DNA of 64,000 nucleotides from Massilia antarctica. GTDB taxonomy: Bacteria > Pseudomonadota > Gammaproteobacteria > Burkholderiales > Burkholderiaceae_D. Positions 34,716 through 44,818 of this stretch are shown here, piece by piece. The notes under the pieces are model-generated. The model saw nothing but the letters and a program-made list of their open reading frames with translations, searched no databases and had not been told where the DNA came from. The stretch spans positions 5,642,001-5,706,000 of the forward strand of contig NZ_CP065053.1 of the NCBI RefSeq assembly GCF_015689335.1, read 5' to 3'. Made by a program: the position numbers and the translations under genes. The first letter of the stretch is position 1. Each line of letters starts with the position of its first letter.

Positions 34716-36818
34716 TCAGAACTCGTCCCACTCCTCGGTTGTCGCCGACTTTGTCAGCGCCGGCTTCGGTTTGGTCACCGCCAGGTGAGACGACGGTGTC
34801 GAACGCGCCACCGGCGCCACCTTGTGCGGCGCGGCGCCGCTGTGGCGGTCGTCGAGCTTGAAGACATTCACCGCCCGCGCCAGTTGCGTGGCCTGGAACT
34901 GCAAGCTTTCGGCCGCCGCAGCCGCTTGTTCGACCAGCGCCGCATTTTGCTGGGTCACGCCATCCATTTCGGCAATCGCCTGATTGACCTGGGAAATGCC
35001 CTGGCTCTGCTCGCCCGTGGCCACCGTGATCTCCGCGATGATGGCGTTGACCCGGCCGACGCTGGCCACCACCTGCTCCATCGTGCTGCCGGCTTCGTCG
35101 ACCTGGCGGGTGCCGATGGCGACCTTGCCCACCGAATCGTCGATCAGGGCCTTGATTTCCTTGGCTGCCGCCGCGCTGCGCTGGGCCAGGTTGCGCACTT
35201 CCGAGGCCACGACCGCGAAACCGCGACCCTGTTCGCCCGCGCGCGCCGCTTCCACCGCCGCGTTCAAGGCCAGGATATTGGTCTGGAAGGCAATCCCGTC
35301 GATCACGCTGATGATGTCGACGATCTTGTTGGACGACTCGTTAATCGAGGTCATCGTGGCGATCACCTGCGACACCGCCGCCCCGCTCTTCCTGGCCACG
35401 TCCGAGGCCGACGCCGCCAGCTGATTGGCCTGCTTGGCGTTTTCGGCATTGTCCCTGACGGTCGCGGTCAACTCTTCGATCGACGCCGCCGTCTCTTCCA
35501 AGGAGCTGGCCTGCTGCTCGGTGCGGGCCGACAAGTCGTTATTGCCCTGGGCGATCTCGGAACTGGACTGGGCCACGTTGTCGGCGCTTTCGTGCACCTG
35601 CACCAGCACCGTATGAATCTTGGCCACGAAGGCATTGAAGCCGGCGCCGATCACCGCCAGTTCATCCTTGCCGTGCACATCCAGCCGTACCCGCAGGTCG
35701 GCATCGCCCGAGGACAGATTGGTCATCGTGCGGCCCAGGGTGCGCAGCGGACGGGTCAGGCGCGACACCACCAGCACCAGGATGCCGCCCGTGGCCAGCG
35801 CGCACACCAGCGCCACGATCAGTGTGTAAAGCAGCAATTCGCGCGCCGGCGCCGTTGCGACCTTCTTCGGAAAACTCAGGTCCACGCTCCACGGCGGAAT
35901 GTCTGGGTGGATCGAGAGCGGCTGCAACAGCCGGATATTGCCGCGGCCATCGTCGAATTCGTAGGTCTTGCCCTGGCGGATGCGTTCGAGCGCGGCCGGC
36001 GGCAAGTCGTCGGCCGGTTTGCCCAGGCGCGCCGGCAGCGGATGGCTGGCGTACACGCCGCCGTTCGAGATCAGCGACAGCTTGCCGCCCTCGATGACCT
36101 TCAGTTCGGCCAGGATCGTGGTCAGGCGCGGCAACATGAAGTCGGCGCTGGCCGTGCCGATGAATTTGCCATCGATCATGATCGGCGCCACCAGCGACGC
36201 CATCAGCACATCCTTGCCGTTAATCGGATACACATAAGGCTCGGTGAAAAATACCTTGCCGCTGCGCTTGGGAATGTCGTACCAGTCATTGGCGCCGGGA
36301 TCGGTGCCAAAGACGATCGGTTCGATACTCACTTCGTTCTTGGTGTTGCGCGTGAAGTAAGGCATGAAGCGGCCGCTGGCGTCGTAATGCGGTTTCTTGC
36401 CGGCGAACTCGGCATCCTTGCCATCGAGCGCATTCGGCTCGAAGGTCACCGCCGCGCCGATCAAGTCTTCCGTCCCGAGCAAGGTGCTTTTGGTCAGTTC
36501 GTAGATTTGCTCGCGCTGCAGCGGCTGGCCCAGGGCCTTGGTCGAGCGCATTGCCGAGCCCAGGCTGATGACTCCGGCCAGGTTGGTCGCCAGGCGGCTT
36601 TGCAGTGCGCCGACCACTTCGCGCGACGAGGTGCGCGCCAGTTCCATCGCCGCCGCTTCCGCGCTGGCGCTGCTCTTGAAGCCGATCACCGCCGCCGTGA
36701 CACCAAGGCTCAGCACCACCAGGGTGGTGGCGGCGATACAAATCTTGCTGTTCAGCGAAAGGCCCGATCCGAATGCTGCCATGGTTTTTTTATCCTCTTC
36801 GGTATTGTCCATCATCAA
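34716..36818 (-). CDS. Methyl-accepting chemotaxis protein with dCache sensor
   Basis: A 700-residue chemoreceptor: short N-terminus, membrane helix ([19 protein letters not shown]), periplasmic dCache domain with [17 protein letters not shown], second helix ([21 protein letters not shown], two segments), HAMP, and the conserved signalling tip ([20 protein letters not shown]). It ends in EEWDEF, a tether-like tail of the kind that binds CheR/CheB. The first ATG overlaps the TGA of the porin gene (ATGA), supporting coupling; a start at MAAFGSG (36782) is the alternative. Confidence 0.92.
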   Translation of the reverse strand: MMMDNTEEDKKTMAAFGSGLSLNSKICIAATTLVVLSLGVTAAVIGFKSSASAEAAAMELARTSSREVVGALQSRLATNLAGVISLGSAMRSTKALGQPLQREQIYELTKSTLLGTEDLIGAAVTFEPNALDGKDAEFAGKKPHYDASGRFMPYFTRNTKNEVSIEPIVFGTDPGANDWYDIPKRSGKVFFTEPYVYPINGKDVLMASLVAPIMIDGKFIGTASADFMLPRLTTILAELKVIEGGKLSLISNGGVYASHPLPARLGKPADDLPPAALERIRQGKTYEFDDGRGNIRLLQPLSIHPDIPPWSVDLSFPKKVATAPARELLLYTLIVALVCALATGGILVLVVSRLTRPLRTLGRTMTNLSSGDADLRVRLDVHGKDELAVIGAGFNAFVAKIHTVLVQVHESADNVAQSSSEIAQGNNDLSARTEQQASSLEETAASIEELTATVRDNAENAKQANQLAASASDVARKSGAAVSQVIATMTSINESSNKIVDIISVIDGIAFQTNILALNAAVEAARAGEQGRGFAVVASEVRNLAQRSAAAAKEIKALIDDSVGKVAIGTRQVDEAGSTMEQVVASVGRVNAIIAEITVATGEQSQGISQVNQAIAEMDGVTQQNAALVEQAAAAAESLQFQATQLARAVNVFKLDDRHSGAAPHKVAPVARSTPSSHLAVTKPKPALTKSATTEEWDEF

Positions 36819-37627
36819 AATGTCTTGGTCAGCGCTACCACGAAAGTGCCGACGGCAGGATTGGACACCGCCACCTTGCCGGACGAATCGGGGACGCCGA
36901 GCGTGTAGGCGTCGTAGGCATTGGTCGCGCCGTGCGCCTTGGTGTAGGTGCCCGACACGGCCCAGCCGCCATCAAAGGCCTTGGTCACGCCCACTTTGGC
37001 GTCACGCCAGTTCCAGATATCGTTGCCGGCGCCATGGACCCGGCCATCGCCCACGTGCAGGTTCAGGGTATAGCCCGAACCGAGGTCGACGTTGGCGCCC
37101 ACGTCCAGGTAACCCGTACCGCGCGCATGGGTGATGCCGAAGAAGTCCTTGGTGTAAGTGCTGTTGTACTTGGCGTAGAAAAACTTGTAGGTCATGCCCA
37201 GCGACAGTTCGCCGTAGTCGTACGACACCCTGGTGGCGTGGTACTCGGCACCAGGATATTTGTAGTAGTACAGGAGCGCGCTGTAACCGATCGGACCGGC
37301 GGTGCCGGTGTAGCCACCGTACAGGTCGACTTCAAGCGTGGCGTCTTCGATAAAACGGTTGCTGACGGTCGACATCCAGACCCCGGCCGAAAAACCGCTG
37401 GGGTGGCCGATATCGAAGCCGCCCTGCAAGGCCGGCTTGCCCCAGGTCTGGCGGAAGCCGCGCGAAATGTATTGGGATGCGAGGGTGACGTTGGCGGTCA
37501 TGGTGGTCGCGGGCGCGGCGGCGGCCGGCTTGGCATCCTCCGTGGCGGCTTGGACTGATGCCTGGGAAGCGAACGCGAGCAGGCTGAGGAGAGAAAGCGC
37601 GGCACGTTGGTTGACGATAGAAGGCAT
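36815..37627 (-). CDS. TorF family putative outer-membrane porin
   Basis: A 270-residue protein with a signal peptide ([20 protein letters not shown]) and a beta-barrel pattern beginning [20 protein letters not shown], the TorF/TIGR02001 hallmark, and ending in VVALTKTF with the aromatic last residue required by the BAM machinery. It is directly upstream of, and overlapping with, the chemoreceptor gene, hinting at shared control of uptake and taxis for the same compound (inference). Confidence 0.85.
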   Translation of the reverse strand: MPSIVNQRAALSLLSLLAFASQASVQAATEDAKPAAAAPATTMTANVTLASQYISRGFRQTWGKPALQGGFDIGHPSGFSAGVWMSTVSNRFIEDATLEVDLYGGYTGTAGPIGYSALLYYYKYPGAEYHATRVSYDYGELSLGMTYKFFYAKYNSTYTKDFFGITHARGTGYLDVGANVDLGSGYTLNLHVGDGRVHGAGNDIWNWRDAKVGVTKAFDGGWAVSGTYTKAHGATNAYDAYTLGVPDSSGKVAVSNPAVGTFVVALTKTF

Positions 37628-38039
37628 CTTGAGGTTTCCGTAAGGTTACTGGACGCGCAGGGCAGCGCACCAGGTACATCTTGAGCGAAGAGTCAGACGA
37701 GGGTCAGGTCAAACATGCGGCTGCATCTGCCGGCGGAGTTGGGGCCGGCAACGGCACCCGTGATGCTGGGGCTCAGAACAACATGACGTGCACATGCGCA
37801 GGTCATGCGCCAAGGATAGGCGCGAGCGCGCGCCTATGTCAAACGTGTTGCACCAAGAGAAGGGAATCCGTTGTATAACGGAGAGCGGCACGGGCCGCTG
37901 CCCCTGCGCCGGTGCGCGCCGCGCGCGCCATGGTGCAAGGCGCGCATCCCGGATCAGGCCCGGCAAGCTCAAGGCCCAAGAGGTGGCAGGCAGCGCTGCC
38001 GATGCCATTGCCACATCGCGCCGGCACGGGCTTGCCTGC
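37628..38039. other. Intergenic stretch, nothing recognised
   Basis: About 410 GC-rich bases between the porin start and the esterase stop. Open frames here have no homology signs or ribosome-binding sites. It must contain the promoter for the porin gene, but no clear -35/-10 pair was seen. Confidence 0.5.
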
Positions 38040-38864
38040 TTACGGCCCGGCGTCAGGCGCCTTGCCCGTCCCCGTGCCGTACACCGATTCCAGGGCCAGC
38101 GCTGCGCTCGCGCGGTAAATCGTATCGTGGCGCTCGGTCGGCATCGGCCGATAGGTCCAGCTGACCTTGGCCGGGGCATGCGCGCGCAATGATGCCGCCA
38201 GGCGCGCCGTGCCGGGCACGATGTTTTCCTCGTCGGCCGACGTCAGGAAAATCCTTTTCGGCGTCGCCGGCAGCGCCTTGATGCGCGCATCGGCGGCGCG
38301 CACCAGCGCTTCATCGTTCCACCAGACGCTCGGGCTGATCGCCACGTAACGGTCGAACAGCGCCGGCTCGGCCAGCAAGGTTTCGACGATGAACAGGCCG
38401 GCCAGCGACTCGCCCACGATGCCGCTGTCGGCCGTGGTGCGGTAGTGCGAGCGGATATGCGGCATCAGCTCGGTGCGGATGAACTGACGAAATGCCGCCG
38501 AGCCACCCACGCGGGGCGCGATGCGCTTGTCGCTGGCCACCGTGGTCGGCCCGGTGAGGTCGCGCCGCCGCTCCGTGTTTTCAATGCCGACCAACAGCAC
38601 CGGGATCATGCGCCCTGCCGCCACCAGCGTTTGCACGGTCTCGGCCACGTGCGGGAAGTCTTCGGCATTGCCGCCATCCGGCATGTACAGCACCGGCAGC
38701 GGCGCCCCTGCTTCGCCGCCGTGTCCGATTGGCACGAAGACATTGATGCGGCGGATTTCCGACAGCGCGGCCGATTCCAGAGTGAATGTTTGCGACCTCA
38801 CCGGCGCGGCAATCGACTGCACGGCGGCGCAGCCGAGGAAAACGGTAAGCAGGGCTTGTTTCAT
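38040..38864 (-). CDS. Periplasmic alpha/beta-hydrolase esterase (IroE/Fes-like)
   Basis: A 274-residue protein with a signal peptide (MKQALLTVFLGCAAVQSIAA). The domain is the esterase-D-like/enterobactin-esterase fold: VLYMPDGGNAEDF, the nucleophile in GIVGESLAGLF and SPSVWWNDE, with the Asp/His region at SADEENIVPG and ERHDTIYR. Such enzymes hydrolyse siderophore or small-molecule esters. The start was placed at the signal peptide. No siderophore gene is adjacent, so the substrate is open. Confidence 0.85.
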   Translation of the reverse strand: MKQALLTVFLGCAAVQSIAAPVRSQTFTLESAALSEIRRINVFVPIGHGGEAGAPLPVLYMPDGGNAEDFPHVAETVQTLVAAGRMIPVLLVGIENTERRRDLTGPTTVASDKRIAPRVGGSAAFRQFIRTELMPHIRSHYRTTADSGIVGESLAGLFIVETLLAEPALFDRYVAISPSVWWNDEALVRAADARIKALPATPKRIFLTSADEENIVPGTARLAASLRAHAPAKVSWTYRPMPTERHDTIYRASAALALESVYGTGTGKAPDAGP

Positions 38865-39084
38865 GGGTGCTCCGCGGAGAAAAAGCAACATACTGCCACC
38901 AAAATATTGTCTATACAACACAGTTATCGGACACGCTGCCCTGCGCCGCGCAAGCAAGACCATGTTCGCCATGGCGCCGCGGGCAGCGATCTGGATCAGG
39001 GCGGACTTTTTCCCCGGCCGGCGCTGCTGTTAAACTCGTGGTGCGCACCGCACATCCGGTGTTTTCCTTCACTCTCCGACGACG

Positions 39085-39587
39085 ATGACTCGCCTACACC
39101 AAATTACCCTGTCTGTGCTTGCCCGTTCCTGCTTCCTCGTCCTGCTCGCCAGCAGCGCCAGCGCCCAATCCCCGCTGCCGCTTCCCGCCAACGACGCCGA
39201 GATCCCGGCATGATCAAGGCGCGCGTCGATAACGATAAAAAGGGGTCCGGCATGGTGTTCGGCCTGTTCGATACGCGCGCCAGCCGGGTCATTTATCGGC
39301 TTCGATCCGGACACGCGGCGCGGCGTGGTCCTGATGTCCAACTCGCACAGGGGCTCGGCCGATATCGCCCGGCGCGCCCTTAACCGCGCCTTTCTCCTGA
39401 CCGTGTACACCCCTCCCCCGGCGATGATGGAGGCATTGGCACAGCGCGGCTACGGACAGATCGGCGCGATCTACCAAGAGCAGCACGCCGCCGATCCCCA
39501 GTTCAAGCTCGATGAAGCGCTGCTCAACCAGTGGGGTGACGAGATGCTCGTGCAAAGGATGTCCTTGAAGCGCGCCCGCCGCCATGC
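39085..39587 (+). pseudogene. Beta-lactamase-fold serine hydrolase, internally deleted and truncated
   Basis: An N-terminal signal peptide (MTRLHQITLSVLARSCFLVL) is followed by the start of a class C-like serine hydrolase (IKARVDNDKKGSGMVFGLFD) in a shifted frame. The sequence then jumps to the C-terminal strand of the fold (GFDPDTRRGVVLMSNSHRGS) and a TPR-like tail (ALAQRGYGQIGAIYQEQHAA and LDEALLNQWGDEML). The catalytic SxxK and YxN regions are missing, and the 3' end runs into the converging permease gene. It is a decayed remnant. Confidence 0.8.
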
Positions 39588-39592
39588 CCAGC

Positions 39593-40966
39593 CTAGGTCT
39601 GGGGCGCCGCCAGAGTCGCGCGGCGGCCCGCCGTCATCAGGAACACCGCGTAGCCGGCCAGCAGCAGCCCGGCGAACACCAAGGCCATCACCAGGTTGTA
39701 ATAGACCATGGTCCCCAGGCACACCAGCGCGCCGAGCAGCGCGAACAGCGGAACGTAGGGATACAGCGGCGCGCTGAAAGGCCGCACCATTTGCGGCTCG
39801 CTGCGGCGCAGCTTGAACAGCGCCAGCATGCTGACGATATACATCGTGATCGCGCCGAACACGGACATGGTGACGATATTGGCCGTCAGGGTCTGCCCGC
39901 CGATCTTGATCAGTTCATCGCTGTAGATCGCGGCGATGCCGACCACGCCGCCGGCCAGCACGGCGCGGTGCGGAGTCTTGAAGCGCGGATGAATCTTGGC
40001 AAAATAATGGGGCAGATAACCTTCGCGGGCGAGCGCGAAAATCTGGCGCGAATAGCCGAAGATAATGCCGTGGAAGGACGCGATCAGGCCGAACAGGCCG
40101 AGCCACACCAGCATGTGCAGCCAGCCGCTGCTGCCGCCGACGATCATCTTCATCGCCTGCGGCAGCGGATCGTTGATATTGGCCAGCTTGGTCCAGTCGC
40201 CCGCCCCGCCCGCGAACATCATCACGCCCAGGGCCAGCACGACCAGGGTCAGGATGCCGCTGACGTAGGCGATGGGAATCGAACGGCGCGGATCCTTGGC
40301 CTCCTCGGCCGCCATCGCCACGCCCTCGATGGCCAGGAAAAACCAGATCGCGAAGGGAATAGCGGCGAACATGCCGGGAATGGCCGCCGCGCTGAAGCTA
40401 TCCTGGCCGGACCATCCGCCCTTGGTAAAATTGGCGAACGAAAAACCCGGGGCGACCACGCCCATAAACACCAGCAACTCGAAGATCGCCAGGATCGCCA
40501 GCACCAGTTCCAGGGTGGCGGCCACCTGCACGCCGATGACATTCATCGCCATGAAGACGAGATACGCGCCGAGCGCGACCAGTTTGGGATCGAGCGCGGG
40601 AAACTGCACGTTCAGGTAGGCGCCAATGGCCAGCGCAATGGCCGGCGGCGCGAACACGAATTCGATCAGGGTGGCGGCACCGGCGATATAGCCGCCGACC
40701 GGGCCGAAAGCGCGCTTGCTGTAGGCGAACGGCCCGCCCGCATGCGGGATCGAGGTCGTCAGCTCGGTAAAGCTGAAGATGAAGGTGGCATACATGGCGG
40801 CGATAAAGATCGCCGTCACGGCAAAGCCGAGGGTACCGGCCGAGGCCCAGCCATAACTCCAGCCGAAATACTCGCCGGAAATGACCAACCCGACGGCGAT
40901 GCCCCACAATTGAAAGGTGCTCAGTGCCTGCTTGAGCGCGGGCGCGCCTGCGGTGTTCGCGTTCAT
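39593..40966 (-). CDS. Amino-acid permease of the ethanolamine permease type
   Basis: A 457-residue APC-superfamily transporter with about 12 membrane helices. The N-terminus ALSTFQLWGIAVGLVISGEY and GWASAGTLGFAVT, together with TELTTSIPHAGGPFAYSKRA, match the ethanolamine (Eat) permease subfamily. The substrate is ethanolamine or a related amine by family; no eut genes are visible here, so confirmation is lacking. The start at MNANTAG follows GGAG by six bases; the frame is open 24 codons upstream. Confidence 0.88.
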   Translation of the reverse strand: MNANTAGAPALKQALSTFQLWGIAVGLVISGEYFGWSYGWASAGTLGFAVTAIFIAAMYATFIFSFTELTTSIPHAGGPFAYSKRAFGPVGGYIAGAATLIEFVFAPPAIALAIGAYLNVQFPALDPKLVALGAYLVFMAMNVIGVQVAATLELVLAILAIFELLVFMGVVAPGFSFANFTKGGWSGQDSFSAAAIPGMFAAIPFAIWFFLAIEGVAMAAEEAKDPRRSIPIAYVSGILTLVVLALGVMMFAGGAGDWTKLANINDPLPQAMKMIVGGSSGWLHMLVWLGLFGLIASFHGIIFGYSRQIFALAREGYLPHYFAKIHPRFKTPHRAVLAGGVVGIAAIYSDELIKIGGQTLTANIVTMSVFGAITMYIVSMLALFKLRRSEPQMVRPFSAPLYPYVPLFALLGALVCLGTMVYYNLVMALVFAGLLLAGYAVFLMTAGRRATLAAPQT

Positions 40967-41131
40967 GAGTGACTCCAATCCGGGTAAGGTGGCGAAACTT
41001 GAGACGAAGATTGCTCGATGCGGTCGGCCCAATCGCAAGCGGGAAGGTGCTATCCGTAGCGGATAAACAATGCCGACGAGTTAAGTATGCCGTTAAATCA
41101 ACGGTTTTGGCGAAGAAAATTCAACACATCC

Positions 41132-41716
41132 TCAGTTAAAGCCGACCCAGTAGTACTCATCCTTCGCTTCGCCCCTGAACAGGTAGCCATCACCCCAGAA
41201 CGCGACGAAGTTCTGCTCGTTCATTCTGTGCGCCGGATACCACTCGGGCGCATGCTTCGCGGCATAGCCGTCATGCCAGGGCGCCTTTATCCGCCCCGAG
41301 GGGACGGGATCCGGCAGTGTTTCACCGGATTTGAGGGTGCCGTGACGAAATCCGGTAACGTCGTTGCGGCGGGCTAACCACATCTCGATAGCAGCGGAGA
41401 GCTGCGCGGAACGCATCTCGACGTAGGAGATTCTGGAAGCGTCTTGCAGGGGTACTCTGCATTGAATCATGAGGGAAGTGCGGGTATATGCACTGTCCGC
41501 AAGTGCCTGGCTTGGTGGAAGAACGCTGGTCTTAATCGACATGTCGGGTCTGCCGTCGAACAGCGCGTGGTCGGGACGGCCCCCGGCAAAGTCCCAGTAC
41601 CGCTGCTCGTAGTCCGACATCAGGCAAGCCGGCCTGCCCCAGCAATACAGATAGGCTGCGGCATACAAGAGGAAACCCATTACCACCGCGTAGACCACGA
41701 TATTCGATTTTTTCAA
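41132..41716 (-). CDS. Hypothetical membrane-anchored protein
   Basis: A 194-residue product with one N-terminal membrane helix (KKSNIVVYAVVMGFLLYAAA) and a soluble, cysteine-poor domain (SLMIQCRVPLQDASRISYVE, VAFWGDGYLFRGEAKDEYYW). I do not recognise the family. It likely faces the periplasm. It is adjacent to, but 165 bases from, the permease gene. Confidence 0.6.
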   Translation of the reverse strand: MKKSNIVVYAVVMGFLLYAAAYLYCWGRPACLMSDYEQRYWDFAGGRPDHALFDGRPDMSIKTSVLPPSQALADSAYTRTSLMIQCRVPLQDASRISYVEMRSAQLSAAIEMWLARRNDVTGFRHGTLKSGETLPDPVPSGRIKAPWHDGYAAKHAPEWYPAHRMNEQNFVAFWGDGYLFRGEAKDEYYWVGFN

Positions 41717-42325
41717 CGTGCTAGCCTTATCTTGATCTCATCCAGTCACGCTGGCAGAGGCCCTTGCGTTTGGACTAAAAACTCTGAATGGCGGCAAGGC
41801 TGACTTGGACTCGACACCCTTGTCTCGCCGACGCAGGCCGTGGCAGCCCGCACGCCTGATGACAGGGCCGCCGGTCGTTAGACAATTGCGGCACCGCCCC
41901 GTCACGCAATGCCCGCAGCTATCGGCAAGCCCGCGCTTGCAGTGAATCACGTGAGGAATGCATTTTACACGTGCCCAGCGCCAGCCTTATCGATTGACCA
42001 GATGCCATCCGCCGGGTCGGGATATCCCTTGAGCAAAACCTGTTCGCCCCAGGCTGGCCATCGATTGCTTGCGCTGGCTATTCCTTTCCCCTTCCGTCCG
42101 GCGTGGATCGCCGCTCAGCCAAGGCGCCAGCGCGGAAAGCAGGCCACCGCGCGCACGCGACGGTCGCCCCTCTTGCGCCGGCAGCGAGCGCCTGCGCCAC
42201 CAGGGCGCCGACAGCCCGAAGAGATTGGCGGCGCCGAGCAGCTCGGGCGGTTTCTCTCCGGACGCTCGGGCCCAGGCGATGCCGCGCGACGCGGCTTGCA
42301 TTTCAAACAATGAAATAATCACCTA
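41717..42325. other. Intergenic stretch (about 610 bases) without a convincing gene
   Basis: No frame here shows a family resemblance or a ribosome-binding site. The right end leads into the TetR operator palindrome. An open frame on the minus strand (41987-42322) is Arg/Pro/Ser-rich and was judged spurious. Confidence 0.5.
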
Positions 42326-42345
42326 AACCGAATTAATATTCGGTT
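42326..42345. promoter_or_regulatory. TetR operator palindrome upstream of the tetR gene
   Basis: Perfect eight-base arms AACCGAAT and ATTCGGTT separated by TAAT. It abuts a -10-like TAAAAT (42345-42350), placing the likely transcription start at or next to the ATG at 42357. The same arm recurs before the SDR gene (42947-42966), the strongest sign that this is the regulator's own site. Confidence 0.8.
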
Positions 42346-42356
42346 AAAATGCATGG

Positions 42357-42929
42357 ATGAAACCCAAAGACGTGAAAAAACTGGCATCCATCACGCGTGC
42401 CACCTATGCGCTCGTGCAGGAAAGCGGTCTCGCGCCGCTGACCCTGGCCGATATCGCGCGCGGTGCCGGCATTGCCACCAGCACGCTCTACATTTACTAC
42501 CCGTCCAAGCAGGCGCTGCTTGACGCGCTGTACGAGCAAGCCAAGAGCGCCACCTGCGAGCGCCTCACGCGCGGCGCCGGAGCGCAACTGCCGCCCAAAC
42601 TGCGCATCCGCCAGATCTGGCTCAACATGCTCAATAACCGCCTCGACCACCCGGCCGAGATGGTGTTCCAGGAGCAGTACGTCAGCTCGCGTTTCATGAG
42701 CGAGTCGAACCGCGAGCTGGGCAAGCGCTTCGTGCGCGAGTTCGACGAAGTCCTTGAAGCGGGCCAGCGCGACGAAACCCTCAAGCCCGTCGCCCTCCCC
42801 TTCCTGGGCGCCTGCATCCTCGGCTCGGTGCGCGAAACGGCGCGCCTGATCGCCGCCGGGGTCCTGCCGGACGACGAATCGACCAGGACAACCGGCTTTC
42901 AACTGTGTTGGGATGCGCTCAAAGCCTGA
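42357..42929 (+). CDS. TetR/AcrR family regulator of the adjacent SDR gene
   Basis: A 190-residue regulator with an N-terminal helix-turn-helix (ESGLAPLTLADIARGAGIAT and STLYIYYPSKQALLDAL). There is no ribosome-binding site, and a -10-like TAAAAT lies seven bases before the ATG, suggesting a leaderless or nearly leaderless mRNA. The gene is flanked by two matching operator palindromes, one in its own promoter and one before the downstream SDR gene, so it very likely represses both. The inducer is probably a substrate of the SDR (inference). Confidence 0.92.
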   Translation: MKPKDVKKLASITRATYALVQESGLAPLTLADIARGAGIATSTLYIYYPSKQALLDALYEQAKSATCERLTRGAGAQLPPKLRIRQIWLNMLNNRLDHPAEMVFQEQYVSSRFMSESNRELGKRFVREFDEVLEAGQRDETLKPVALPFLGACILGSVRETARLIAAGVLPDDESTRTTGFQLCWDALKA

Positions 42930-42939
42930 GCGTTTTTTT
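42916..42939 (+). terminator. Rho-independent terminator overlapping the tetR stop codon
   Basis: A six-base stem (cgctca/tgagcg) with a five-base loop followed by seven T residues. The tetR TGA lies within the right arm. It separates tetR from the SDR gene, which therefore needs its own promoter and the second operator. Confidence 0.75.
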
Positions 42940-42946
42940 ATCTTTT

Positions 42947-42966
42947 AACCGAATGGAAATTCATTT
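42947..42966. promoter_or_regulatory. Second TetR operator, upstream of the SDR gene
   Basis: AACCGAAT-GGAA-ATTCATTT: the left arm is identical to that of 42326-42345, the right arm matches six of eight bases, and the four-base spacing is the same. It ends four bases before the SDR start codon, where bound repressor would block transcription. Confidence 0.75.
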
Positions 42967-42969
42967 ATC

Positions 42970-43788
42970 ATGCGAAAAACGATCCTGATTACCGGCTGTT
43001 CCAGTGGCATTGGCCGCGCCGCAGCCGAATTGTTCGCCGAACGCGGCTGGAACGTGGTGGCCACCATGCGCGACCCGTCGACCGCCGGCGCGCTGGCCGC
43101 CGCACCGAATGTCGTCGTCACCCGGCTTGACGTGACCGACCGCGCCTCCATCGACACTGCCGTCGCGCTCGCGCTGGCCAGCTTCGGCCGCATCGATGCC
43201 GTCGTCAACAACGCCGGCTTCGGCGCCTTCGGCCCGTTCGAGACGGCATCGACGCAACTGATCGACCGCCAGCTGGCAACCAACGTCACCGGGGTCTTCG
43301 ACGTGGTGCGCGCGGTGCTGCCCGCCATGCGCGAGCAGCGCGCGGGGACGATCATCAACGTCGCCTCGGTCGGCGGCCTGACAACGATGCCGCTCAACGC
43401 GATTTACCACGCTACCAAGTACGCCATCGTCGGCTTTACCGAAGGCCTCACGTACGAGCTGGCACCGTTCGGCATTGCCGCCAAGGTAGTTGCGCCGGGC
43501 GGTGTGGCCACCGACTTCGCCGGGCGTTCGCTGTCGAAGACCTTCAGCGGCGACGCCCACCCGTATGCGGACTCGGTAGCGAAGGTCATGCACACGTTCG
43601 AGAACAACCGCGGCGGCTTTTCCCAGCCGCGCGCAATCGCCGAGGTGATCTTCAGCGCCGCCACCGACGGCAGCGCCCAAGTCACTTACGTGGCCGGCGC
43701 GGACGCGGACGCGCTGCTGGCAGCGCGGGCCAAGCTGGGCACCGAAGCCTATATCGACATGATGAATCAGCGCTTCGGCCTGAAGTGA
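42970..43788 (+). CDS. Short-chain dehydrogenase/reductase (classical SDR)
   Basis: A 272-residue oxidoreductase with TGCSSGIG (cofactor loop), NNAGFG, and the catalytic YHATK preceded by VASVGG. The Arg in the second beta-strand region (TMRDPS) suggests NADP(H) preference. The length and C-terminal part match the YdfG/retinol-dehydrogenase-like group acting on hydroxyacids or aldehydes. It is under the TetR gene's control by operator evidence. The exact substrate is unknown. Confidence 0.9.
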   Translation: MRKTILITGCSSGIGRAAAELFAERGWNVVATMRDPSTAGALAAAPNVVVTRLDVTDRASIDTAVALALASFGRIDAVVNNAGFGAFGPFETASTQLIDRQLATNVTGVFDVVRAVLPAMREQRAGTIINVASVGGLTTMPLNAIYHATKYAIVGFTEGLTYELAPFGIAAKVVAPGGVATDFAGRSLSKTFSGDAHPYADSVAKVMHTFENNRGGFSQPRAIAEVIFSAATDGSAQVTYVAGADADALLAARAKLGTEAYIDMMNQRFGLK

Positions 43789-43957
43789 CGACCGGTGCCT
43801 GTCATTGAGGACCGGTGTCGGGCGCGGCGAGGCAGGCGGCAGGCGCCACCCCGGCGCATAGCCGGCGGGCCGGTCCGCGTGCGCAATGCACACGCGACCG
43901 GCTGATTGAAGCGGCATCGTGCGACTGCATTGACAGGCCATTAACTTGCCCTTCACA

Positions 43958-44785
43958 ATGCCGCCCATGCTTACCTTTCCCCTGATTGACATTGGATTGA
44001 ACCTCGCCAGCCACCGCTTCACGCGTGACTGGAAAGAGGTCATCGCCCGCGCCCACGACGCCGGTGTCGAGCGCTTCATCCTCACCGGCACATCGCTGAA
44101 GACGTCCAGGGAAGTGGCACTGCTGACGGAAAAAATGGCCCCTGGGAGTGCCTATTTCACCGCCGGCATTCATCCCCACTATGCTTCCGAGTTCGGGGCC
44201 GACGCCTTGGCTCAGCTGCGCGCGCTGCTATCGCATCCGAATGCCGTGGCGGTGGGAGAAACCGGGCTCGACTACAACCGCGACCTGTCTCCCCGCCCCG
44301 TGCAGCGCGCCGCCCTCGAGGCGCAGGTCGACCTGGCCTGCATGGTCGGGAAGCCCTTGTTTCTGCACGAGCGTGAAGCCGCACCGGATCTGCTGGCAAT
44401 TCTCGATAACTTCAAGGATCGCCTGCCAAACTGCGTCGTACATTGTTTCACCGGTAGCGAGGCGGTCGCGCGCCAGTATGTGGAGCGGGGCTTTTATCTC
44501 GGCATCACGGGCTGGGTCGGGCAAAAAAAACGCAACCGCGACCTTCTGCGCGCGCTGGAAGTCATTCCACCCGAGCGCATGATGCTCGAAACCGACGCAC
44601 CCTACCTGACACCGCCCGGCTACGCCCCGCACATTACGGGCAGGAACGAGCCGGCTGCGCTGCCTCGCGTCGCCGAACTGCTGGCTATCGGCCGCAGCGT
44701 GCCGGTCGAGCAAGTCAGGGCGGATGCCTATGCGGCGACCATGACGTTTTTCGGGCTCGACGACCTGCGCCAGGCCGGCGGCTGA
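43958..44785 (+). CDS. tatD: TatD family metal-dependent hydrolase (3'-5' DNase)
   Basis: A 275-residue TIM-barrel metallohydrolase closely resembling E. coli TatD: LIDIGLNLASHRFTRDWKEV, GTSLKTSREV, TAGIHPHYAS, AVGETGLDYNRDLS, LFLHEREAAPDLLAI, VVHCFTGSEAV, MLETDAPYLTP. As in TatD proper, the first metal motif reads DIGLN rather than HxH. TatD is a 3'-5' exonuclease involved in repair and DNA degradation. ATGs at 43958 and 43967 are both possible; no clear ribosome-binding site distinguishes them. Confidence 0.95.
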   Translation: MPPMLTFPLIDIGLNLASHRFTRDWKEVIARAHDAGVERFILTGTSLKTSREVALLTEKMAPGSAYFTAGIHPHYASEFGADALAQLRALLSHPNAVAVGETGLDYNRDLSPRPVQRAALEAQVDLACMVGKPLFLHEREAAPDLLAILDNFKDRLPNCVVHCFTGSEAVARQYVERGFYLGITGWVGQKKRNRDLLRALEVIPPERMMLETDAPYLTPPGYAPHITGRNEPAALPRVAELLAIGRSVPVEQVRADAYAATMTFFGLDDLRQAGG

Positions 44786-44818
44786 CTTTTGTTCGTCACC
44801 TTCCAAGCGCCGTCCGCA

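Noticed and set aside
41987..42322. A minus-strand 111-aa frame in the gap before tetR
   Set aside because: It is Arg/Ser/Pro-rich, covers the operator region and has no ribosome-binding site or homology signs.
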